The position numbers were made by a program, and so were the translations under genes. This document shows, piece by piece, positions 48,689 through 59,171 of a DNA stretch of 64,000 nt; position 1 is the first letter of the stretch, and each line of letters opens with the position of its first letter. The notes under the pieces were generated by a model. That model saw nothing but the letters and a program-made list of their open reading frames with translations. It did no database searches and was not told the DNA's origin. Source of the stretch: Strigamia acuminata (lineage: Eukaryota > Arthropoda > Chilopoda > Geophilomorpha > Linotaeniidae). Where the stretch lies: positions 9,973,060 to 10,037,059 of the forward strand of contig OX442314.1 in the NCBI GenBank assembly GCA_949358305.1, written 5' to 3'.

Positions 48689-48779
48689 CCGTATCGCAAC
48701 TACGGCACTCACATCCAGCAACAAGTTCTTCCACAAGCGCCACTCAACTTGTTCCTCCTATTTATTTCATACGTCGAAA

Positions 48780-49008
48780 ATGAAATATCTCTTCATCGTG
48801 TTCTTCGTTATTCTGTTGTGCAGCATTGGTAAGTTATATTTTCCACACAAATAATTCACTCATTACTGGGCATTGACATGTTATATTCTGATTAGCAATG
48901 ACGGTGGAGGCTGAATGTAACCCTGAAGATTGCGACGAAACATGTAAATATGATGGCGGCGGTATTTGTTATCCCGGTATCCATTTTTGCAGTTGCAACA
49001 GAGGCTGA
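48780..49008 (+). CDS. Secreted six-cysteine CS-alpha-beta (defensin/toxin-fold) peptide
   Basis: Exons 48780-48828 and 48896-49008, separated by a 67-bp phase-1 intron inside the signal peptide, the gene plan typical of arthropod CS-alpha-beta peptides. Precursor 53 residues. The signal peptide starts MKYLFIVFFVILLCSI and probably ends at VEA; the mature peptide of about 31 residues has six Cys spaced C-x4-C-x3-C-x7-C-x6-C-x1-C, matching the CxxxC and CxC core of the fold. It is acidic (six Asp/Glu, two Lys/Arg), unlike most cationic antimicrobial defensins. Role unknown: an antimicrobial, venom or channel-modulating peptide cannot be distinguished from sequence. A decayed copy lies 3 kb upstream. 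Confidence 0.85.
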
Positions 49009-49577
49009 ATGAGAAAAGGGTCAAAAGTGTTTAAACCCGAGACAAACTGGGCACGACTGTAAAAATAAAAATTTAAACAATGTTGTGATCTTAATCTTAT
49101 GTGTATATTTCTATATTTGTTCTCACCACTTACTTATTATTTTTAATTACTCTGCTTTGGCACATGCCAAACCTACGAGGACCAAATCGGCGACGGCCAG
49201 ATTGGCAATTTCTTAAATCGCGACCAAAATTGGCGATAGCCTAATTTGGCACCAAATTTAAAATAATCTATTCTAATTATGCGATCAAGGACCAAATTGG
49301 CAATGGCCAGATTGGCGATGGTTATATATTTTAATTTTATCTCAAATTGGCGATGAATGCAAACTGGCGACAAATGCAAATTGGCGATTGGCGATTGCGA
49401 ACGTCTCACATACATTTTGCATACAGAGTTGTATGTTTTGCGTATGTTTGTTACTGCTCCACTGCAAGTATTGACCGTGTTAACGTTAAGCTGGGACATT
49501 TCCTGCTATCTTTGCTAAGTTTGCAAACCCAGTGCTTTCGTGTGTATCGGCCACAGTTGATACACGCATTTCCACTG
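49009..49577. other. 3' UTR of the peptide gene and repeat-bearing intergenic DNA
   Basis: AATAAA at about 49064 fits as poly(A) signal. 49170-49400 contains an irregular repeat of GACCAAATTGGCGATGGCCA-like units. No gene recognised. Confidence 0.45.
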
Positions 49578-50411
49578 TTATTCAGTAGGCCTGTGCGAAT
49601 TTGCGATTAATCAAAATGCGATTTTTTTTGGGTGAATATCGCAGCTGCTTGATGCTGGGCGCACACATACCGCGATTTTGCATCGCGTCGCGATTGCGTT
49701 GCCATTGCGCATGCGCAGGTGACGTCATTTCCTTCGCGCCGGTTTGAAATCTACTTTTGGAAATAGTACTTGTCCCAAGTACTATTTCGCCCGCGATTTA
49801 TGTCGCAGCCAATCCCGTGAGCTGTTTGAAATGACGTCATTTCATCAACATTTTCGGTTGCTGTGTGAATGCTGTGGAATGACGTCATAAGATTGAATTC
49901 GCAGAGCTGAAATAGCTAAATGTGTGTAGCATTGCGCGCGATTTACAGCGCGATTTCGCAAGCGAAATTGCGACGCGACGCAAAATCGCGGTGTGTTGCG
50001 CCCAGCATTAGTCAGTAGCTGTCGTTTGCGATATATCGCAATATCGCATATCCTGATATATCGAGATATGCGATACTGTGATTATTGCGATTTAACTCGG
50101 CGCCGGCATATTACGCATTCAGGATGAGAAAGCATCTGGACTGAAACAACTACAATTTGAATTAAATTTGTCAATTTTTTTGCATTTTTTTGTGTTGTTT
50201 TTAAGATGGATAATTTGGGCGATACCTTCCGATATTGCGATATCTTGCAATATTGCAATATTGGGAAATTTTGCGATATTGCGATATATTGCGATATTTT
50301 GTGATATTGCGGTTATTGCGATTATATCGCGATATATCGCAAAAAAATCGCAACAATCCAATATCCATTCGCATTCGCGAGAAGGACTCATCGCACAGGC
50401 CTAATATTCAG
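49578..50411. mobile_element. Non-autonomous DNA transposon, probably hAT-like, with target-site duplication
   Basis: Perfect 13-bp terminal inverted repeats TAGGCCTGTGCGA at 49586-49598 and 50391-50403. Flanks TTATTCAG (49578-49585) and ATATTCAG (50404-50411) agree in 7 of 8 positions, fitting the 8-bp target-site duplication of hAT elements; the TAGG-CTGTGC start is also hAT-like. The 818-bp element encodes nothing recognisable; its right part is a run of GCGATATTGCGATAT-type repeats. A second inverted-repeat element is nested inside. Confidence 0.8.
49653..50007. mobile_element. MITE nested inside the hAT-like element
   Basis: Arms of about 43 bp: TGCTGGGCGCACACATACCG followed by CGATTTTGCATCGCGTCGCG at 49653-49693, mirrored by CGCGACGCAAAATCGCGGTG and TTGCGCCCAGCA ending at 50007. 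Length 355 bp. Flanks TGA and TTA would be an imperfect 3-bp duplication of PIF/Harbinger type; superfamily uncertain. The interior includes three TGACGTCAT sites. Confidence 0.75.
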
Positions 50412-53400
50412 TGATCTCTGCTAATGCTGCCGCCATCGAGGAGGAAAACAATCATTTCATTATTCATTTCTTTGTTCAATTTCCATTATCGTATTTAGCC
50501 TAGTTTATTGTTTTAATTCTCTTAGTATTTAATCCAAATAAATTATTATTTTATAAGTTACTTACCTCGTATTTATTTCAGACACTTAAGTGTGTTTACA
50601 GCATCTAAACAGTAAAATAACCCGAATCCCTGCCACAATTTGAAAAGTTAATGGAAATTAGAAATAAAATACTCTGTAATTTTTAATTTTCTCTCTTAAA
50701 TTGATTCATTTAATTTGAGCCACAACACGACAAGCATTGTTTGCACGCAAGGACCCATCGCTTATCAATCCGTCTCTGATTTCACATCTAATCTCGTCCG
50801 TTTAACCCTAACGAGAGAGAACCAAAGTTGTTGTTGCAAAATCGGTTTATTTATAGTTGGTTGATCTCGAATAAGGCCAACACCATTTATATTTAAAAAT
50901 AAGAAATAAAAAAATGAGGTCTTTTATAACGTTAACTAAAAATATCCGCCACGGTTTATTTTTTAAAAAAAAAAAAAAATTTTTATTTCAACAAAACCGA
51001 TCAGAAAAATCAGAACAAACTCCGGATCCATTCTCATTAAGCCGCATCGAATGCGAATCGCACGCCGACTTGTGACGTCATTCGGCGAATGGCCTTTATT
51101 GAGTTTAAACCAAGTTTAACGCCATTTTTTCTCTCCGCGGAGCAATAACATCTTCCAGTCCTCGGTTTACTCGAGTGGGGCGTTTATTTTCACAACATTT
51201 ACCCCTCGGCACGAGATTGGGGGCGTGCAACTATTTATCTAATTTTTTATCTCAGTTTTCGTACGAACTGACCTCATCGAATCACGGCTTCTTGCTGCCC
51301 AGCTGCCTCCGCTCGTTAGTTGCTACGCAACCATTTCAAAGATGGCGTCTACGCCAACCTCTTAACCCGCGCAATAATTCACACTTTTTTTCCACCATTT
51401 TGAACACGTCTTTATAATTTTTATCTCTCGTAAATTGAGATAATCTGTTTTTAATTTTTTTCCCATTCAATAAAAAGATTTATCGAGTCATTGCGAGTCA
51501 ATGTTCAAAACGTCCATCAATCAAATGCGAAACTGAAACCGAAGAACAAACACAGGTGCGGGATTAGCTCTGTCGCTAGTTGAGATACGGCGCTGGGCAT
51601 CGGATTTGAGTGGCGTGGGAATTTATCGACTCATCAAACGAGGGTTATTACTTTCTTCGGTTGTTTTGTTGTTTGTGTTCCGTACAAAGGGGTCGGAAAT
51701 GAATCATTTGGAATCAATCAAATGGCAAGGACACCTGTTGGCGAAGGCTAGGTTTGGAATGGGAATGAGGGCGCATGTCTGGACTCGTTCTAGTCGTTTC
51801 TATTGATGTTTACTGAGCGAAGAAGAGGGAGGGCAAAAGCGAGGGGCAAAGTGGCTGCAACGCAAACGAATGTGTGAATGGTTCTTTATTTAGAGGGCAC
51901 TGAGGGAGGGAAATATAGGGCTCGTTTTCAAATGTATTAGGTTTGGGAATTTGGTTTTCGTTTTCGTTTAGAGTTAGTTGGATTGTTTCGTTAGGTTGTT
52001 TTTTTTATTTTTTTAATTTTATGTTGAGGGATGGTTCGTTTCATTAGCGTTTTGTTTTATTCTTGTGTTTGATGTAATTTTATTTGTTTTGTTTCCGTTT
52101 GAACTGATTTAAATTCGCTTCTAAACCTTTTTAAACTCGTCTTCTCTCCGTTTTAAACTCGTCTTCAAGCCATAAATTCTTAAATTTGTTTTCGTCTTAA
52201 AGTCGTTTTCGTCTTATATTCATTTTCGTTTTAAATTCGTTTTCGTCTTCAACTCGTTTTCGTTTCGTTTCCAAGCCGTTTTTAATCGTTTTGGTTTGAA
52301 ACTTGATTTTGTTTCCAAATCGTTTTAATGTCGTTTCCAAATCGTTTTAATGTCGTTTCCAAATCGTTTTAATGTCGTTTCCAAATCGTTTTAATGTCGT
52401 TTCCAAATCGTTTTAAACTCGTTTCCAAATCGTTTTAAACTCGTTTTAATGTCGTTTCCAAATCGTTTTAAACTCGTTTTAATGTCGTTTCCAAATCGTT
52501 TTAAACTCGTTTTAATGTCGTTTCCAAATCGTTTTAACCTCGTTTTAATGTCGCTTCCAAATCGTTTTAAACTCGTTTCCAAACCGTTTAAAAATCGTTT
52601 CCCAGCCGGTTTCGTTACAATTTAAAAAATCCCCTTCTCTTATCGTCATTTCACGCGCCGTAACAAAAACATTTCCACGTCCCAAATAACACAGAAAAAT
52701 CCGTACAAAAACACCCGCTCGCCTTCCTCAACGGTGTTAACGACCAACAACTCTTCCTCACTCATTCCAACTCCCCATCCCCCATTTTTATTATTTCCAA
52801 ATTACACGTTGAGCTTACCTTTAATTTCCGTCCCATTCGCGCGGCGCTACACAAACGACGAAAACGAGGCTAAGGGTTCACACTCACAAAGATAAAATCT
52901 GCAAAATAATTGGGGACATCATTATTCACGATTCATTACCCCAAAACCAAACCCAGAACTGGGTCGTCCACAAATGACGTCATAAATTAACGAAAAATAA
53001 ATCACATGCCAATTCCACCCAATCAAACCCCGAACGAATTCAAAACATTCTCTTTTTTCCTTCTCCTTTGTTCCAAGTTCCGGGTACAGCTCATGAATAA
53101 TGACATACCATTGTAATTTACACCTATTTGCATCTAAATTACACATTTACACTTGATATCGCCCCACTCGATCTCAATTCAAAGACTCAGCAAACTAAAG
53201 TGAGGGATCCTCTTTCCCCCCATTCAATTCCACCTTTTCCCTCTACCCACCTGTCCCAAGCTGCCACCAGTCTTTGTGCAACAGATGGTCGCCAACTCGA
53301 ACATCTGCTGCTTGAAATATTATTTTTTTTTTTTTTTTAAATCCTCCTTTACAACACCTGCTCTGTAGTTACACTCGAATAACTAAAATTTTGTGTTGTC

Positions 53401-54334
53401 TAAATGTTTTTTATTCCAAAAATAAATACACGACGTTTATTATCCCAAAAAAAAACTGAAATTAAAAAAATAACCCTAAACCCCGTACGTTATCATTAGA
53501 AAACGAAATCTGTATGAAATCAAACAATACAAGGCCTATAAATCATACAGGCGGAACAAAACAACCACGACCGACAAATTTAATTTGTTATTTAAATCGA
53601 TAATTATAAAAATAAAATAAAAATGTCTCGATCTAAAAATAAAAATAATTTTCTTTCTCGATATTTGTTATTATCGCTGCTAGTTAGCCTAGTTTCAGAC
53701 TTCTAGTTACAGTAATTTTACACCTGGTAGTGATTTGTGAAAGCTGCGAGGTCACTAGGTCGAGCCAAGTTGTAGTTAAAGGCCTGGGAAGGGGAGGAAT
53801 AACCAATGACAGCGCATTTCAACACACATCTATCGGTTTTGTGTGAGATTTGTGACCGGTCCCATGTGATTCGAATACTGATTCGTATTTCGACCCCGTG
53901 ACCCCGCCAATATCCTTTTCGTCTAAATTTTGGGGGTCCGGTATCCTGAGGAAATGAATTTTTAGACGGAAATGGTCGTTTGGAATTTATATCCCTAATG
54001 AAGGATTTCCTTCGTTCGTAATTTTTAGACGTGGCGAATTAAAAGATGAATCATTTATCAATTTAAAGAATTTAAAGAATTCGTGACCGATCCAAATGAG
54101 ATGCAAATCTAACGAGCATCAAATAAAAAGACACCCGGATCCGGGTGAAATTTGAATTTCTAAAATTTTGTTTCTTAATTTTCTCGCTGTGTTTGTGTGG
54201 CGCCACCATCACCAACCAACCACGACGCCATTTTGGGGTTCTCAAGTATCTCAACCGCTGGGCAAAAGGTATCTATAAAATACGTAAAATTGAATCGTTT
54301 TGATCGTTTTTTTAAATTAATTTTTAGATAGAAA
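50412..54334. other. Gene-poor intergenic region
   Basis: No protein or RNA gene that I can support. GC-richer patches at 51050-51370 and 51540-51900 have short open frames without recognisable similarity. 52180-52620 is a tandem repeat (separate entry). 53390-53700 is AT-rich and resembles a 3' UTR. Just before the Nudix gene a probable 5' UTR exon lies at about 54200-54269. Confidence 0.4.
52180..52620. repeat. TCGTTTT(AA) tandem array
   Basis: Units of 20 bp (CGTTTCCAAATCGTTTTAAT) and the variant CGTTTTAAACTCGTTTCC, with at least 18 copies, partly ordered into a higher-order 35-bp unit at 52430-52560. Open frames of both strands are repeat products. Confidence 0.9.
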
Positions 54335-54871
54335 ATGCTCAAGCAACTGTTGGAAAATTATATTCCCGAATGTGATGAAGAAATCGATGCAAAAAGACGA
54401 ATGATTGAGTTTTTAGACACCCGGGCGAACCCGTTTAGTAGGGAACAAAAGGACGGCCATTTTACCGGATCGGCATTTTTGCTCAATTCTGATTCGTCAA
54501 AATTTCTATTGATGCATCACAAGAAATTGGACAAATGGTTGCAACCGGGTGGTCACTGCGATGGCGACAGTGACGTTTTGGCCGTTGCATTGAGGGAAGC
54601 GAGAGAGGAGTCGGGTATCAATGAAATCGAACCGGTCAGCAAGGAAATTTACGATCTCGATGTTCACTTAATTCCCGAAAATCGCCATGAAGCGGCGCAT
54701 TATCATTATGACGTCAGATTTCTGTTGAAAACGAATGGGAATGATTGTTTGGTTCAAAATGGCGAATCAATGGCGCTGGAGTGGGTGGAGTTTTCGGCTT
54801 ATGACAGTTGGGAAATGGTTTTGGATAATTCGGTTAGGAGAATGGTGGATAAGTTCATGAAAAGTTTGTAA
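54335..54871 (+). CDS. Bacterial-type Nudix hydrolase with an unspliced coding region
   Basis: Nudix enzymes hydrolyse nucleoside diphosphates linked to another moiety; the substrate here is unknown. 178 residues in one exon. Key parts: DTRANPFSREQKDGHFTGSA, FLLMHHKKLDKWLQPGGHCD, then the Nudix box end LREAREESGI. The RExREESGI core with the metal-binding Glu residues is intact, but the Glu expected five residues after the box glycine is Ser. The HFTGSAFLL and HHKKLDKWLQPGGH pattern resembles a bacterial Nudix subfamily more than animal NUDT proteins. A probable 5' UTR intron is seen: AAAG|GTATCT at 54269 and TTTTTAG ending at 54328, just before the ATG. AATAAA at 54892. The absence of coding introns is unusual in this window and suggests horizontal acquisition; this remains inference. 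Confidence 0.9.
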   Translation: MLKQLLENYIPECDEEIDAKRRMIEFLDTRANPFSREQKDGHFTGSAFLLNSDSSKFLLMHHKKLDKWLQPGGHCDGDSDVLAVALREAREESGINEIEPVSKEIYDLDVHLIPENRHEAAHYHYDVRFLLKTNGNDCLVQNGESMALEWVEFSAYDSWEMVLDNSVRRMVDKFMKSL

Positions 54872-54891
54872 TGTATTACGTAATAAAAGTG

Positions 54892-54897
54892 AATTAA
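54892..54897 (+). terminator. Polyadenylation signal AATAAA of the Nudix gene
   Basis: AATAAA 21 bases after the stop codon; a further GTGAATTAATTC AT-rich stretch follows. Confidence 0.5.
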
Positions 54898-55189
54898 TTC
54901 AGATTGCTTCTACCTTGTAATACTGGGTTTTAGTGTGCGCCGGATGACAAGTTGATTTCTTTTACGAGATACTTTAAGATGAGAAATGGGTTTCATAAAG
55001 AAACGGAACTTGGCATTAAAAAACGGATTATCAAAGAAATGTATGGAATAAATTCTGCATTTAAATGTACAATGTCATTCTTTACGAACTGAAACGGAAA
55101 ATAATTTAAAGAAAAATTAATATTTAACGTTAGAAACTTTAAATATATTGGAGTTTTGTTTATAACGTTCTTTGTAATAAAAATATAGG

Positions 55190-56060
55190 TAAATTATGAT
55201 GTATGGAATTGAAATTTCGTTGAAAACGTTCAGATTCAAATTACGATTTTACGTTATATTGTGTTCAAATTACGTTTTTACGTTATATTGTGTTCAAATT
55301 ACGTTTTTACGTTATATTGAATTCAAATTACAGTTTTTACGTTATAATAAGATATTCAAATTGCGTCTGTTATAATGTATATTGGATTGAAATTACGTTA
55401 TTTCATTGCATTGATGTAAAATTACGAGATTACGTGAAATTGATATGAAATTACGTTATTATATTGACCGAAATGACTTTCTACACGTTAAATTAAAATA
55501 ACGTTAATCGTAAAATTTCTAATTCTTGTAACTTAAACGTTAAAATTCTAATTCTTTTAACGTAAACGTTAAAATTCTAATTGGTAGAACTTAAAACGTT
55601 AAAATTCTAATTGGTAGAACTTAAAACGTTAAAATTCTAATTGGTAGAACTTAAAACGTTAAAATTCTAATTGGTAGAACTTAAAACGTTAAAATTCTAA
55701 TTGGTAGAACTTAAAACGTTAAAATTCTAATTGGTAGAACTTAAAACGTTAAAATTCTAATTCTTTTAACGTAAACGTTAAAATTCTAATTCGTAGAACA
55801 TAAAACGTTAAAATTTTAATTCCTATAACGTAAGAAACGTTAAAATTCTAATTCTTATAACGTAAAAAACGTTAAAATTCTAATTAACGTAAAAAACGTT
55901 AAAATTCTAATTAACGTAAAAAAACGTTAAAATTCTAATTAACGTAAAAAACGTTAAAATTCTAATTCCTATTCCGGAAAACATTAAAATTCTAATTCTT
56001 ATAACGTGAAAATTTTATTTCCACAACGTTAAAAACTTAAATTCTTACGTTTAGTCCTTT
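55190..56060. repeat. Degenerate ACGTTAAAATTCTAATT array with a 30-bp core
   Basis: From 55575 to 55755 there are six to seven perfect 30-bp units (GGTAGAACTTAAAACGTTAA plus AATTCTAATT). On both sides the array decays into shorter ACGTAAAAAACGTTAAAATT units and, at 55190-55450, TTACGTTTTTACGTTATATT units. Confidence 0.9.
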
Positions 56061-59000
56061 ATCTACAAAACCAACGTTAAAAATTAAAACTATATTGCAT
56101 TCATAACCTTCTCAAATATCACATCAAAACACTATCGTTACAGATCCCCGATAACGCTAATGAGATTCACACTCCCGTAATTTCCTACACCATTTCCGCC
56201 CAACCATTGACCCAGCTCCGGCTCAATTCCACGCTCCACAAAACCAAAAATAAAACGTGCAATCAAACTCCACTTTTCCAACTCTTTCCACACATCGTTA
56301 CATAAGCCGAACAAACACATTAAAAAATGAAAAACACACCAAACAAACCTCTTGACCAACCGTCTATTTACACTCGATAAATCAGCAAAAAGGCTTATCC
56401 TGTGTCCTCCGTGTCAAGTTTCAAACGACCGCTTGCAAAACACAAAACAACAAAACCACGTAGAACATCAAAAATCCAAAAAATCTCCAAAATTTACAAA
56501 AAAAACGGAAGATATTTACATTTACCTACTTTGCATGTGCACAAAAGCTTCCTTTCCGCTCGGTAATTATTTTCAAGGTTGAATTGGAGGGTTCAAGGAA
56601 GGTTGATGTGATTATCTCGTAGGTAAGGACACCCCCCGCCATGGCCTTGCCATTTTGCCATTGCCACCAAGATGGCGGCGCGGTGATGTGGGTTGCGTGC
56701 TGGTTTTTTCGTTTTTCGCTTTTTATTTGATGGTTTTTGTCTGGTTTTAAACTCGGTTGGGTGAGGGGTGATGTGGTTTGTGTGTTTTCTGGTCGTTGGG
56801 GTTTTAAATGTCGCTTAATATTCGTGTAACCTTGTATTTTGAACTGTCTGGTTTTTGGTAATTTGAGATTTGATGACGTCTGTGTGGAAGCAGCGCGTGG
56901 CTAATTGAGGTGGTAATTTGAGATTTGATGACGTCATGTGTGAGAGCAGCGCGTGGCTGGTTGAGGTCGTTGAGATAGTTTACTGGGTTGATTAAATGAG
57001 TGGTTTTGTGTGTCGGGAAAAATATAAAATAAAGAAATTTTGGAGGGTTTTGAAAAAGATGTGTTGGCCGTGTTCGCAGTATCAAAGCACTTGACTGAGG
57101 ACATGAGTGTGTTCGGTTGTGTGTTTGAGTGGATGCAGTGTCAACAAGTGCATGGTAGAAAATGAATTGATTAAAGGAAGGCAGTTGGGAAATATATCGG
57201 GATTTTGGAAGAATTTTAACAGCAAAAATTGAATTTTTTAAAATTTTTTAGCAAAAGTTGAATTTTTGATCAAAATTTCAGCAAAAATTAAATTTTTATA
57301 AAAATTTCAGCAAAAATTGAATTTTTGATCAAAATTTCAGCAAAAATTAAATTTTTCATCAAAATTTGAACAAAAATTAAATATTGAAGGGAAAAAATTG
57401 AATTTGGAAGGTATAAATTGAAGTTTAAAGGAAATAATTGATTTTGAAAGGAAATAATTGAATTTTTAAGGCAGGAAATTGACTTTTTGGAATTTTTAGG
57501 ATAAGAAATTGAACTTTCAAGGAAGAAATTGAATTTTCAAAGAAAAAATTGAATTTTTATACAAAAAACTAAACTTTGAGAAAGAAAACTAAATTTTAAA
57601 ATAAAAATTGATAAATTTTTAACGACCCAAATCTACCACCACAAACCATGAATCATATCCAAAAAAAAAAAAATTCCATGTGAAAATTAAATGCATTTCT
57701 TATCATATCAACTCCGATCTTCGCCTCACTCAAATTTATCACATCTGACTCAACCAAACTCAAACAACACTCCTTTCACCCTTCAAAAACCAAAAAAACT
57801 CAACATTCCAACTTCACCGCAAATCTCGCCCCGCGCCGCCCGCATCGAGTCGCTCGCCGCCCGCCGCGCCGCAGCACAATCACCGTCGAAATGGAAAAAT
57901 AAAGAAAAACCTGCGCAAAACCCGAACAACAATTTCCTTTTAACTTTTAAACACTTGTTGCTTCCCAGGGGTCTCTTTTCAGTCGAAACAGGCTTCCAGT
58001 CCGCTTGAAACGCTCCCATTGAATGGTCAATCAAAGTGAATTGTGGGTCTGGGAAGAAAAGTTTTTTTCTTCTTTTAAACTGGTCGTCTTTGTTAGAGAA
58101 ACAACTCGGCTTTGAAAATGTCGGTTAGGGTTAAAGCAGGTGGTTGGGTAAGACACACCTTTGAAAGTGATTAAGAAATAAAGGAAAATGAGAGTTTTCT
58201 GTGAGTTTTATATAGTTTATTGATTGCCAAATCGATTTTGGACGAAATAAAATAGTTGGTGTTGAAATTAATACATTTTTTGATGGTTTTAGACGATTTT
58301 AGACTGAAGAACAATTTTTTTTTGTTTAGGTAATACTGAGTTCTAAGTCTACTGTGTTGTTTATTTTGGTTTTTACAAAAATATTTGATTTTAAAAATAA
58401 AATTGGATTTTTGGTTTTTTTTTTTTTTTTTTACAAGTTGGTTTAATTTTCCAGTTTTTTTTTTACTAATAAATTCCAATTTATTTTCACTGCTTTTCAT
58501 AAAATCAGATTTTCCATTGTTTTATTTTGTAAAAAATACAATTTTTCTCTTTTTTTCTCAAAACTTTTTGTAAAATTAATTTTTTTAAATAAATACAAAT
58601 TCCAAATTTCCACTTTGTTTCCAAAAATTCCAAATTTTTTACCACAAATTCCAATTTTTCACTTTTTTACCAAAAACTTCCAAATTTCCACTTTGTCTCC
58701 AAAAATTCAAAATTTTCAACAAATTTTTAACTACAAATTCCAATTTTTCCACATTTTTTTTTACCGAAAAAATTTCAATTTTCCACATTTTTTTAACAAA
58801 AGAAAATCCAATTTTCCACATTTTTTTAACAAAAGAAAATCCAATTTTCCACATTTTTTTTCAAATTTTTTTTCAGTTTTTCCCTTTTTTTTAAAAAAAA
58901 AATCCCATTTTTCCACTTTTTTCAAAAAAATTTCAGTTTTTCACTCTTCTTCAATAAATTCCAAATCCTCTTCATTTTCCCTAAAAATCCAATTTTCCAC

Positions 59001-59171
59001 TTTTTTTCCAAAAATTAAATTTTCCACATTATTTCCAAAAAGAAATCAAATCTTCCACAAATTTAATCCAAAAAAACAAATTCATCAACAAAACCAACAA
59101 CTCACTAAAAATATATATACATCTTGAGCAAGAAAATCCAAAAAATCCAAAAAATCCAAAAACAAAAAACC
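56061..59171. other. Gene-poor intergenic region right of the Nudix gene
   Basis: No gene that I can support. It includes a YY1-like AAGATGGCGGC at 56669, a duplicated 55-bp unit with TGACGTC (56857-56967), GCAAAAATTGAATTTTT-type repeats (57210-57600), a short GC-rich island at 57820-57900, T-rich sequence at 58290-58580 and a repeat of TTTTCCACATTTTTTTAACA units (58610-59060). The last part may belong to the RHOU 3' UTR. Confidence 0.4.
56857..56967. repeat. Tandem duplication of a 55-bp unit containing TGACGTC
   Basis: Two copies start GGTAATTTGAGATTTGATGA and continue CGTC-TGTG, then GCAGCGCGTGGCT, first at 56857 and again at 56912. The second copy holds a full TGACGTCA. Unlike the intronic arrays it is GC-moderate and only two copies long. 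Confidence 0.8.

Noticed and set aside
54335-54871. Bacterial contamination as the source of the Nudix gene
   Set aside because: Flanks are continuous host-like AT-rich repeat DNA, and a probable 5' UTR intron and AATAAA are present, so an assembly chimera is unlikely.
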